From: a virus | IMG/VR virus record: IMGVR_UViG_3300021962_000848 | Span: 1-20,027 of that record | Length of the DNA stretch: 20,027 bases | Direction: 5' to 3' (one strand) | In this document: in pieces, positions 8,322-15,439 of the stretch | How positions within the stretch are numbered: the first letter of the stretch is position 1 | Layout: the number at the start of each line of letters is the position of its first letter | Translations under genes and position numbers: made by a program | The notes under the pieces: generated by a model | What the model was told of the DNA's origin: nothing | Database searches by the model: none | Seen by the model: the letters and a program-made list of their open reading frames with translations, nothing else

Positions 8322-9485
8322 ATGTCAGAAGAAGTTGTTTTGGAACAGTCAGAAGTAAAAACTCCAGAAGTCAGAGTTCCTGACCTGGACGTGAGTGAGT
8401 TGGCTAGAACAGATTCTGATGTGCTTTTGAAGAGCATCGCCAGAAACTGTGTGGCTATCAAGGTGTCTGGTTCGGCAATCAGCACAGAGCGCACTATCAA
8501 CAACGCTTCTGTGACTGTAGGTGGTCAGGACGTTCCTGACGAGCTTCTTGCCGGTGCCAAGTTCAAAATTGTCCCGTCAAAGATCAGCAATCCTTTGTCG
8601 AGGATAATGGCTGCAGCCAGGTTGGCTCCAGCTTCTTATGGCACCCCTTTCGTGGGCGGTGCCTATCTTGTTCCTTTGAGCCGGCAGAAAGACGGCAGAA
8701 GCACAGCGCAGATTGTTTTTGATCGTATAAACGAGCTTCGAGCTGCGTATGCCAGTAAAGCGGCTGCGCTTAAGGACGAGTGGGAAAGTCACGTGGAAAA
8801 CGTGAGGACTAACTTCCCAGAAACCTACGAAAGAGTTAAGAACTGGTTTGTGGACGGAGACACCTTCGTGTCACGCCACAGGATCAGCACTATGCTTTTT
8901 CCGCTGGGTGCGGGTCTTCCTGTTGATTTCGACAGCCGTTTGGATGTTGGTTTCAGGAATCTGATCAACAGCCCGACTCTGTCTGAGAGCGACAGGGAGG
9001 TTATAGCAAGGGTTAAGCCTCACATCCAGGAGCTGATTGAAAGGTCAGCTTACAACGTTGGGTCGGTGCTTGAAGGCGCTGGTTCTGACACCTGGGTGGT
9101 TGAAGCTCAACAAGCCACGTCTGCAGCAATCGCTGAGGCTGTTAAGACGATGGTGCAGGAGCCAATCACAGAGTTTGCCAGCGCTTTGGCAAACGTTGAG
9201 GGAATCCTCTCAAGAGGCGGCGTCATTAGGACGGCTACTCTTGAGAATCTAAGGAAAGCCTACGATAAGCTTAACGGCTTTTCGTTCATGGCTCCCACTG
9301 AGCTGAGAGACAGACTCAGCGCTGTGGGTACCATCATTGATGCTGTTGACATGCGTGATGTCAACAAGAACGAGTCTGCTTCTAGGTCTTTGGCACAACA
9401 CTTTGCTGAAGTTCGAGAAGCTGTTACTTCCGAAGAAACGCACTCTGCGGTCTACGGAAGGTTCCGTCGTGGTTTGTCACTATAA
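8322..9485 (+). CDS. DUF3150-like protein, putative partner of the AAA+ ATPase
   Basis: This 387-residue protein starts at ATG 8322 with an AGAGG SD. The N-terminal 30 residues are acidic and probably disordered. The centre (about 35-195) has a layout like DUF3150: a helical opening, a KIVPSKISNPLSRIMAAARLA stretch, a GTPFVGGAYLVP loop (107-118), then long amphipathic helices with DEWESHVENVRTNFPETYERVKNWF. The C-terminal 200 residues are mainly helical and rich in Ala, Glu and Val. DUF3150 genes in phages are commonly found beside AAA+ (MoxR-type) genes, which supports the match, but the similarity was judged by eye. An ATPase adaptor or substrate role is inferred. Confidence 0.65.
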   Translation: MSEEVVLEQSEVKTPEVRVPDLDVSELARTDSDVLLKSIARNCVAIKVSGSAISTERTINNASVTVGGQDVPDELLAGAKFKIVPSKISNPLSRIMAAARLAPASYGTPFVGGAYLVPLSRQKDGRSTAQIVFDRINELRAAYASKAAALKDEWESHVENVRTNFPETYERVKNWFVDGDTFVSRHRISTMLFPLGAGLPVDFDSRLDVGFRNLINSPTLSESDREVIARVKPHIQELIERSAYNVGSVLEGAGSDTWVVEAQQATSAAIAEAVKTMVQEPITEFASALANVEGILSRGGVIRTATLENLRKAYDKLNGFSFMAPTELRDRLSAVGTIIDAVDMRDVNKNESASRSLAQHFAEVREAVTSEETHSAVYGRFRRGLSL

Positions 9486-9500
9486 AAAGGAGAGCTTGAA

Positions 9501-9857
9501 ATGTCTCATCGTACCGAAGTTAAGACTCAATTCCTCGACAAAGAAATCGTCAAGAAGACTTGCGAGGAGCTTGGGCATGAGTTTGTTGATCAAAAAAATG
9601 TCAGGATGTTTGATGGTTCTACCGAGTCTGAGTACGCTGTTAAGCTAAAAGGCTGGAGTCAGCCTGTGTGCGTCAAACAAGACGGCTCTGCCTTGGTTGA
9701 CAACTACGAAGGTCGCTGGGGGGACATGGCGACTTTTAACCAGTTCTGCCAACGTTATGCTGAGAACGTAACCATGTCTCACGCTGAACGGAACGGTTAT
9801 CGCGTTCTGCACCGCGAAGAAGTAAACGGAACCATTCAGCTTCGACTGGGACGGTAA
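9501..9857 (+). CDS. Ycf35-like protein, DUF1257 family
   Basis: The 118-residue length matches DUF1257 (Ycf35) proteins. Diagnostic features are the MSH start followed by a T-x-F-L-D segment, a central strand region (EYAVKLKG, PVCVKQDG), the ALVDNYEGRWG motif, FNQFCQRYAENVTMSHAERNGYRV, and an end with a G-T-I-Q-L-R-L strand. ATG 9501 has an AAAGGAGAG SD (9485-9493). The family occurs in cyanobacteria, plastids and other bacteria, and its function is unknown. Codon use is again CGT/ATC-rich like the ATPase. Its place between the ATPase and a DUF2997 gene supports a shared function. Confidence 0.85.
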   Translation: MSHRTEVKTQFLDKEIVKKTCEELGHEFVDQKNVRMFDGSTESEYAVKLKGWSQPVCVKQDGSALVDNYEGRWGDMATFNQFCQRYAENVTMSHAERNGYRVLHREEVNGTIQLRLGR

Positions 9858-9858
9858 T

Positions 9859-10245
9859 ATGCTAGCGACGGCCACTGTGCATAAGGACTCTTTGGAAAAT
9901 GTAGCCAGGAGTTGTTCTCTTGTGTACAGGTCTAATAGAATATGGCCGCTCGTCGACAATTACCCGAAGGGGGTAGGTAGAGGGGTGCTGGTATCAACCA
10001 ACCCTCTCCTACCCCCTTCTCCGTTTACTGTCGGTGTTTTTGAGCGCGCATCTTCCGTTTATGACCTGGTTTGGTTGGATGAAAAAGATTCTTGCTTATA
10101 CGCCTGGATTGGTAAGAACGGAAAGTATTTGAAGACAGCTGTGGTTTTAGAGGAAGTATCGCGACTACAGAGCCGATATGGTTATGAGTATTCTGTTTCG
10201 GTAGACGCTGATGAAACTGTCACAATTCTAATTAGGAGTGAATGA
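9859..10245 (+). CDS. Unknown protein of the AAA+/DUF1257/DUF2997 cluster
   Basis: This 128-residue protein starts one base after the DUF1257 stop, with only a weak SD (GGGACGG), so coupling is likely. The C-terminal half (VYDLVWLDEKDSCLYAWIG, then a helix with VVLEEVSRLQSRYGYE, then SVSVDADETVTILIRSE) has the strand-helix-strand ending seen in DUF1257, and it may be a diverged paralogue of the preceding gene. That is a weak by-eye match. The middle (about 36-53) is encoded by a long inverted repeat, which makes this stretch look unlike normal protein sequence (YPKGVGRGVLVSTNPLLPP). Confidence 0.65.
   Translation: MLATATVHKDSLENVARSCSLVYRSNRIWPLVDNYPKGVGRGVLVSTNPLLPPSPFTVGVFERASSVYDLVWLDEKDSCLYAWIGKNGKYLKTAVVLEEVSRLQSRYGYEYSVSVDADETVTILIRSE
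9966..10019 (+). other. Intragenic long hairpin
   Basis: GAAGGGGGTAGG (9966-9977) pairs perfectly with CCTACCCCCTTC (10008-10019). AGAGGG and ACCCTCT lie inside and can extend the helix with bulges. It lies in the coding region of the gene at 9859. No T-tract follows. It could slow ribosomes, stabilise mRNA or mark an inserted sequence. Confidence 0.6.
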
Positions 10246-10430
10246 TGGCTGCTAACATTGTTGTTACTATTTCCCCGACTGGGGATACTTCTGTTGAAGT
10301 AGAAGGTGGCTCTGGCAAAAGCTGCACGAACATTAGTTCATTCTTGGAACAGGCTCTGGGCTCTTCCAAGGGCACTGAGTACAAACAAGAGTTTTACCAA
10401 CAGGATCAGCGGATTAGCCAAAGCAACTAG
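10245..10430 (+). CDS. DUF2997 family protein
   Basis: This 61-residue protein starts at the second ATG of ATGATG. An AGGAG SD (10234-10238) is 6 bases before 10245 but only 3 before 10242. The sequence shows the DUF2997 pattern: IVVTISPTGDTSVEVEGGSG (two strands and a G-x-S-G turn), K-S-C-T-N-I, an F-L-E-Q-A-L-G helix, then an E-Y-K-Q-E-F-Y end. The cysteine in G-K-S-C is at the usual place. In cyanobacteria DUF2997 genes lie next to DUF1257 genes. Function is unknown. The overlap with the preceding stop suggests coupling. Confidence 0.85.
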   Translation: MAANIVVTISPTGDTSVEVEGGSGKSCTNISSFLEQALGSSKGTEYKQEFYQQDQRISQSN

Positions 10431-10439
10431 GAGGGTCAG

Positions 10440-10727
10440 ATGCTCGTCGAGGTGTCTCCAAACGGTGAGCTGACGTTTTTGTACGACGATAACTTGCGTG
10501 GTCTTATGGACTCAGGGCAAGCTAAAGTCACAAGAGCGTCAGACGTGGAGCCTGACGAAAATGGACAATGGACCGCCGATCTTAAAAGGGTCGGCGGTCC
10601 TGTTCTAGGACCGTTCAGGCTGAGAGAAGAAGCTCTCACGGCTGAGAAAGAATGGCTTGAAGCCAACCATTTTGGCAAAGACTACGCCAAGGCGTATACT
10701 GAGTCAAAAGGAGGCGACAATGCTTGA
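10440..10727 (+). CDS. Conserved small hypothetical protein, 95 residues
   Basis: ATG 10440 follows TAGGAGGGT, a very strong SD that overlaps the preceding stop. The sequence reads as a small family I have seen in phages and bacteria: NGELTFLYDDNLRGLMDSG, then VTRASDVEPDENGQWTADL, then GGPVLGPFRLREEAL and a W-L helix. It probably forms a beta sheet with a helical tail. The function is unknown and I cannot give a family name. It continues the run of genes after DUF2997 and overlaps the acetyltransferase start by 8 bases. Confidence 0.75.
   Translation: MLVEVSPNGELTFLYDDNLRGLMDSGQAKVTRASDVEPDENGQWTADLKRVGGPVLGPFRLREEALTAEKEWLEANHFGKDYAKAYTESKGGDNA
10570..10600 (+). other. Intragenic perfect 10-bp hairpin
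   Basis: GGACCGCCGA (10570-10579) pairs with TCGGCGGTCC (10591-10600) around an 11-nt loop. It lies within the gene at 10440, encoding the conserved W-T-A-D-L to G-G-P-V segment, so part of the match may simply reflect amino acid choice. Confidence 0.5.
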
Positions 10728-11178
10728 ACTCAGACAGTTGGTGACTGATGATATATCGTTCATAGGACATACCCTGCAGCAAACTATGGGGTGGGGTCCG
10801 AAAAAAATAATAAAGGCTGTCAAGTTTATGTGCGTCAACAAACCAGTGGGTTTGGTTTTGACAAGCGGAAACGAGCCTGTTGGCTTTATGCTTTACAAAG
10901 AAGACAAGAAGACAGGAGCCAACGTTATAAAACTTATAGTGGTAATTCCAGCGCACAGGCGAAAAGGAGGAGCCTTGGCGATGCTGGAGTGCCCTATAAA
11001 GGAGTATTTGAAGCAGGGAGTAACTATTCCTTTTGAGGCCAGGATTAGTGAGGACAATCTACCTGCGCAGATGCTGTTCAGGAAAGCTGGTTTCAAATTC
11101 AGAGGGTATTCAGATGAAAAGCTCATCTTCAGATATAGTTTCGTCGATGAGGCTGTTAGGAAAAAGCAGCAACTTTGA
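10720..11178 (+). CDS. GNAT-family N-acetyltransferase
   Basis: ATG 10720 has an AAAGGAGG SD with a 6-base gap. It is preferred over the upstream in-frame start at 10657, which would overlap the previous gene much more. The 152-residue product has the GNAT layout: an N-terminal LELRQLVTDDISFIG, a central strand EPVGFMLYKED, motif A with IKLIVVIPAHRRKGGA (70-85), where R80-R-K-G-G-A binds acetyl-CoA, and a motif-B-like NLPAQMLFRKAGFKF. GNAT enzymes transfer an acetyl group to an amine. The substrate cannot be deduced. A phage may use it to alter host proteins, aminoglycosides or tRNA, but none of these is shown here. Confidence 0.85.
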   Translation: MLELRQLVTDDISFIGHTLQQTMGWGPKKIIKAVKFMCVNKPVGLVLTSGNEPVGFMLYKEDKKTGANVIKLIVVIPAHRRKGGALAMLECPIKEYLKQGVTIPFEARISEDNLPAQMLFRKAGFKFRGYSDEKLIFRYSFVDEAVRKKQQL

Positions 11179-11395
11179 AGGCAAGTATAATCTGGCAGTT
11201 GATTTTAATTCTCTAGAAGACCAGAAAACTCTTATTGAGGGCATGATTCCATTCATGTCCCTCAGAAATAGGTTTTTACTACGTGGTCTGGTTAGTCTCT
11301 TGTCTGAGATCAAAAGGCAAGAACTAACCTGTGATACTAGAGCTGTTACTGTTGATGTAGTTCTGCCAACTTCAGCAGAGTCTGCTTTGTCATAG
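11114..11395 (+). CDS. Hypothetical protein, 93 residues
   Basis: ATG 11114 is chosen because AGAGGG lies just upstream (11101-11106). The reading frame is open further upstream, but the earlier ATG has no SD. The gene overlaps the 3' end of the acetyltransferase by 65 bases. The product starts MKSSSSDIVSSMRLLGKSS and continues with an amphipathic stretch DQKTLIEGMIPFMSLRNRFLL. No family is recognised. Its 3' end overlaps the end of the convergent minus-strand gene by 50 bases, which makes its last codons doubly constrained. Confidence 0.55.
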   Translation: MKSSSSDIVSSMRLLGKSSNFEGKYNLAVDFNSLEDQKTLIEGMIPFMSLRNRFLLRGLVSLLSEIKRQELTCDTRAVTVDVVLPTSAESALS

Positions 11396-12509
11396 AAGCT
11401 TGCTTGCTGAAAGGCTGAACATTAACGCTGCTGGCTAGTGACTCGAAGAGCTTCGCATCTCCTCTTGGTAAGGTGCGAAGCTCTTCTGCCAGCTTCTCTG
11501 TGTCTAGGATGACACCACCGGCTGAAACTCTGTCAACAAAGTCAGAACCCATAACTTCAGCCAGGCTGTCTGGCCTTATAGCAGACAAGTCTGATTTCTT
11601 GTATATGCTGCCTGTCGTAAGTTGTACGTTGTCGTTTACAAACGCGCTGGCTTGCTTGACCGTGAAAGAGAATAGGTCTTCAGGCTTGCCAAGCGATTCC
11701 ATTTTTTGCAGCTTGTACTCTCTGTCTACTTTGTCGATGAGCGTGGCTATTTTTTTCATGCCAGTCATTGAGTGAGTAAAGCTGGGATTGTTTACGCAAG
11801 CCTCAGCCGCCTTGGCCAAAGTCTGCTGAACGTTGAGGTCTTTGCCAAGTCGCCTAAGCGCAACGGCTCTCTTAAACAAAAGAGAAGCGGCGTTCTTGGC
11901 GCTGCCCAAAGCGGCTCCAGCTTGCTTGTACAAATAAGTACGATCTTCTTCAGTAAGATTTTCAGTAAGACCAGTCTTGAGGATTCTGCTGGCCATCTTG
12001 ACTCTGTCTTCGTAAACAAACTCATCGCGGTATTTTTGTAGATACGCGCAAGCTTCTTTTACTTCGTTTGCATTTCTTATTGGAAGGTGTCTTTCCTTTG
12101 CGCCGTTATCGTAAACAAAGACGTAGGCAAAACTGTCATCTGGCAATTTGTTAATATCAATAGAATGGGCAGAAGAGTGTTTTTCAATTAGACTGTCTAC
12201 ATGCCTTTTGATGCCGAAGTACTCGGCAGCCTTTACAAGTCGCTCCTGTACAACGGAAGCCCTCTTACCTAGCCCTTCCTTGTTCTCAAGAAAGTACATG
12301 GTAGAGACGTAAGTGGCTGGAGCCGTATGGCAAGGAAAAGACAAAGTAACAGGATCAGCGAAAGCGTTTGGACTTTTTTCTTCAGATGTGTAGTTTATAA
12401 CATCAGAAGAAGCTTTCTTGACAAAGTCTGGGGCGTCGTAGAGTTTGATCAGTCTGTGAAGAGTCTGCCCGTTAACATCACCATGTTGGTCTAAACAGGT
12501 ATTGCTCAT
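11346..12509 (-). CDS. Hypothetical phage protein, 387 residues
   Basis: The minus-strand ATG at 12509 is preferred over one at 12545, since GAAGAGGT lies 10 bases upstream of it. The product is helical and Lys/Ala-rich. Notable segments are NAFADPVTLSFPCHTAPATYVSTMYF (early part), then H-L-P-I-R-N-A-N-E-V-K-E-A followed by a helix with Y-L-Q-K-Y, and a C-terminus of KQASMTKQTLLKLAELHQQ. The F-A-D-P, P-C-H-T and L-P-I-R patterns recall uncharacterised proteins of other large phages, perhaps virion-associated. No confident family. It is transcribed against its neighbours and overlaps both adjacent genes. Confidence 0.7.
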   Translation of the reverse strand: MSNTCLDQHGDVNGQTLHRLIKLYDAPDFVKKASSDVINYTSEEKSPNAFADPVTLSFPCHTAPATYVSTMYFLENKEGLGKRASVVQERLVKAAEYFGIKRHVDSLIEKHSSAHSIDINKLPDDSFAYVFVYDNGAKERHLPIRNANEVKEACAYLQKYRDEFVYEDRVKMASRILKTGLTENLTEEDRTYLYKQAGAALGSAKNAASLLFKRAVALRRLGKDLNVQQTLAKAAEACVNNPSFTHSMTGMKKIATLIDKVDREYKLQKMESLGKPEDLFSFTVKQASAFVNDNVQLTTGSIYKKSDLSAIRPDSLAEVMGSDFVDRVSAGGVILDTEKLAEELRTLPRGDAKLFESLASSVNVQPFSKQASMTKQTLLKLAELHQQ

Positions 12510-15168
12510 GATTACAGCGACCTCTTCAATTCTTGAGTACATCAACTTTGATTTGTTGATGAAAGAACTTGGTTTTGAACCTACAAGCTATCTTCCGGCA
12601 TTGTTTAATTGTCCGCTATGTCATTCTAAAAAAAGAATGACAATATATCCAGACCCATTTTACAAGGGACAGTGGTGGTTCTGCAAGGATTGTGGCAAAT
12701 GTGGAGACATGCTGAACCTAGCTGCTGAGCTGTGGGGCACGGATGAAAACATAGCGGCCAAAAACATGAAGGTAAAAGGCATCATAGCTGATTACTTTTA
12801 TTTTGAAGAAGCTTTGAAGCTGTACATGTTCAAATGCCTGGCCCTGCGCAAGGTACATAACGATTTCTGGGCCAGCGCGACAAACAACTCTCTGATATTT
12901 GAGTCAGGAGACCTAAGGGACGCTCTTAGGCTGCTGAACATACCTGTGCCTAAGACTCCAGAAGAATGGAAGAACGGCATGGGTAAACTCATAGGTTTAG
13001 CCAACAAGAAAGAAATAGAAAAAGCCATAGTTGTGCCTAAGCCTGAAGGGGAAAGAAAGCTAACAAGGATAACAGGTTCGTCCAGACCGTTTGTTGGCAA
13101 AAACTGGGGGAAAATGATTGTAATACCTTATTTCGATCTACCAGGAAGGATCAGACGGTTTGAGTTCATAAACTACGACGACGGCAAGCTGCAGTTTGCA
13201 AACAAGACTTTGTACCACGGAAGACTGCTTAGCAAGGTTCCTACCTTTGCCTTCTTTGACCAGATAGTAAAGGACGGCGTTGAAGAGGACTTGGTGGTTG
13301 TAGAAAACATTGAGATAGCCTTGTCTCTACATGCCAGGCACCTTAAGGAAAACAAGCCGATACTGCCTTTGTGCGTTGTAGCTGATATAAACACGTTAGC
13401 TACGCATATAGATTTATATCCTTACAGGTTTACGCTTTGGAACGCTAAGCTCAACGGCGACATATTTAAAGGCATAAAAAGCTCAAACATACCTGTGTAT
13501 CAGACAAACCAAAACGGAGAGTGGTCTAAGTTTGAACTACAAAAGTATCAACCAAAAGCTTGGATAGAAAAGGTAAGGGAAGGAAGGAAAAAGCCTCTTG
13601 AGGTAATGGAGGAGTGGCTGCCAACAGTAAGTCTAATAGAAAGACAAGCAGCTGCTGGTAGCTTGGACTTCGACACAGAAGACAGTTACGCCATAAAGTC
13701 AGAGCTGTACCCGACTCTAAGCGAGACGCTTAAGAGCTTGTCCTATCACACAGGCAAGACCATACGGCTTAGCAACGACCAGGTTTACGAGAAGGATGAC
13801 GGCTGGTACAGCAAAAGAACAGGAAGCAGAATATCTCCAGTAAAGATAAGAATCTCGAAAATAATCTCTGGAGAAGACAAAACAATACACATAGGTGAGC
13901 TGTCCTACGCTGGAAAGGTTTATCCGTTCAAAGACGAGATAGGCCAGATCGATGCCGACATGGGAGAGTTCATCAGAAAAATATTGATAAAAGACAACAA
14001 GATATGCATCTCAATACACAACAGGTACATGGACAAACTCAAGTCTTTGGCCATGATGTTCAATCCACCAGAGATAATCAAACAAAGCTTTAACGTTGGT
14101 TGGGACCAGTCTGAAAAAGCTTTCAGGTTCTGCAACTTCATGGTTGGTAGGAAAGGAGAGGTGTTCGAGGCTACGGCCATGAGCACGTCGGAAGAGTTTC
14201 CCACAGCAACCATAAAGTATGAACCTGTAAACCTGGTGGACATAAACAAGCTTACAAACAACACAACGACAAATAGATCGTTCTGGGCCCTAACGGCAGC
14301 CATGACATCAGCTGTCATGACTACAGCCACTGGAATAGTTCCCAAGCGATTTGCCTATTACGGAGAAACTGGTTCAGCCACAGATGTTGTTTGTGAATGG
14401 TTTGGCATACCTCCAACAAGTCACAAGGACATAAACGCGGAAAAGACTTACTGGCCAATAGTAGTGCCTAAGAAGAAAAGAAGCTGGCTGGCTAGTGATT
14501 TTGATTCATGGTTTGTCCTCAAGAAAAAACCACAATGCTTCATAGAGACTGACAAGCTTGAAGCATACATAATGCACCTGTTCGCTCCAGCGACTACTGT
14601 GCTGAAGATAGACTTGGACAGTCACCTTGGAGAAATTGAAGAGTCTGCCAAAAAAATTCTTCCAAATTTCCTGGCGTACGTTTTAAAAACAGAAGACATA
14701 TCATTCGACCACGAAGAAGGTATGGCCTTAGGTTTACTAAACAAAGCTGCCGACTGGGTTGAAAGCTTTGGAGTGTCGTCTGATGTTGTCAAAGAAGCCA
14801 AGAAATGTTTCAAGGCTACTGTTTCAAAAGTCAGCAACGGATGCCTGACTGCTTTCACTGAGCTGTGCCAGTACGGTATAGCCCACAGGTTTTTGATTGA
14901 AGGGTCGACCGTAGATTCTGACGTAATGCTGACGACCAAGACAGCCAAGATAGACAAGGAAAGATTTTACGAAATACTTAAGAGAGAAGGGTTTAGGTTG
15001 GCTGACGGTTTGGACATACAAAGGTATCTGGACGACACCGCAAACCCTGGCAGCAAACTGAACTACTCAGAAGCAGAAAGCTCTGACAAGTTCATAGTTG
15101 ACAGAGCTTGGTGGGAAGCTACCATGCGTGATAGTCGTGACGTTAAGACTTTGAAGATAGCGAGGTAA
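12508..15168 (+). CDS. Primase-like replication protein with zinc ribbon and degenerate P-loop
   Basis: This 886-residue protein starts at ATG 12508, with ACAGGT 7 bases before it. Residues 35-62 form a CHC2/DnaG-like zinc ribbon: C35-P-L-C38 and C59-K-D-C62, with WWFCKDCGKCGDMLNL typical of primase fingers. A Toprim-like segment (DLVVVENIEIALSLHA, with acidic E266) follows, but I do not see a clear D-x-D motif. The C-terminal half resembles a helicase/DUF927-type layout, FWALTAAMTSAVMTTATG then FAYYGETGSATD. Here the expected Walker A glycine-lysine is missing (G619-E-T-G-S-A-T), so ATP hydrolysis is doubtful. The role is probably priming and loading in phage DNA replication. The two-domain assignment beyond the zinc ribbon is tentative. 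Confidence 0.75.
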   Translation: MITATSSILEYINFDLLMKELGFEPTSYLPALFNCPLCHSKKRMTIYPDPFYKGQWWFCKDCGKCGDMLNLAAELWGTDENIAAKNMKVKGIIADYFYFEEALKLYMFKCLALRKVHNDFWASATNNSLIFESGDLRDALRLLNIPVPKTPEEWKNGMGKLIGLANKKEIEKAIVVPKPEGERKLTRITGSSRPFVGKNWGKMIVIPYFDLPGRIRRFEFINYDDGKLQFANKTLYHGRLLSKVPTFAFFDQIVKDGVEEDLVVVENIEIALSLHARHLKENKPILPLCVVADINTLATHIDLYPYRFTLWNAKLNGDIFKGIKSSNIPVYQTNQNGEWSKFELQKYQPKAWIEKVREGRKKPLEVMEEWLPTVSLIERQAAAGSLDFDTEDSYAIKSELYPTLSETLKSLSYHTGKTIRLSNDQVYEKDDGWYSKRTGSRISPVKIRISKIISGEDKTIHIGELSYAGKVYPFKDEIGQIDADMGEFIRKILIKDNKICISIHNRYMDKLKSLAMMFNPPEIIKQSFNVGWDQSEKAFRFCNFMVGRKGEVFEATAMSTSEEFPTATIKYEPVNLVDINKLTNNTTTNRSFWALTAAMTSAVMTTATGIVPKRFAYYGETGSATDVVCEWFGIPPTSHKDINAEKTYWPIVVPKKKRSWLASDFDSWFVLKKKPQCFIETDKLEAYIMHLFAPATTVLKIDLDSHLGEIEESAKKILPNFLAYVLKTEDISFDHEEGMALGLLNKAADWVESFGVSSDVVKEAKKCFKATVSKVSNGCLTAFTELCQYGIAHRFLIEGSTVDSDVMLTTKTAKIDKERFYEILKREGFRLADGLDIQRYLDDTANPGSKLNYSEAESSDKFIVDRAWWEATMRDSRDVKTLKIAR

Positions 15169-15169
15169 C

Positions 15170-15439
15170 ATGTCCAGGACACCAGATAATCCAGCTCATT
15201 ACGACGGTAACAAAGGCGTAAGCTGCATAGAAGCCATAAGCAACGCGTTTACCGAAGATGAGTTCAGAGGTTTTCTGTGGGGCAACGTCATGAAATACAT
15301 GTGGCGTTGGCCTAAAAAAGGAGGACTTGTCGACCTCACTAAGGCCAAGTGGTTGATAGAGCGTCTGATTGAAATAGAAGAAAAGAAAAAGACTACCACG
15401 AAGCCTCAGGATTCAAAGCCTTCTCGATCTCGTCGGTAA
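15170..15439 (+). CDS. DUF3310 family phage protein
   Basis: ATG 15170 lies one base after the primase stop, with GCGAGG upstream. The 89-residue product shows DUF3310 features: N-P-A-H-Y-D, then S-C-I-E-A-I, a F-R-G-F-L-W-G-N-V-M-K-Y-M-W-R-W-P-K-K-G segment, and D-L-T-K-A-K-W-L-I-E-R-L. These proteins are common in phages and are sometimes annotated as nucleotide-kinase-like or SaV-like, but their activity is not settled. The basic tail (K-K-K-T, S-R-S-R-R) is extra and is encoded in the 47 bases that overlap the convergent terminase gene. Confidence 0.85.
   Translation: MSRTPDNPAHYDGNKGVSCIEAISNAFTEDEFRGFLWGNVMKYMWRWPKKGGLVDLTKAKWLIERLIEIEEKKKTTTKPQDSKPSRSRR

Noticed and set aside
10657-10719. 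Earlier start for the GNAT acetyltransferase
   Set aside because: It would overlap the preceding gene by 71 bases, while ATG 10720 has a near-perfect SD and starts at the usual GNAT beginning.
11473-12041. Plus-strand frames of 89-100 codons within the minus-strand gene
   Set aside because: No SD, no recognisable protein features, and antisense to a long continuous reading frame.
13920-14345. Minus-strand frame of 141 codons within the primase-like gene
   Set aside because: Antisense shadow of a well-supported long gene, with no SD or domain.
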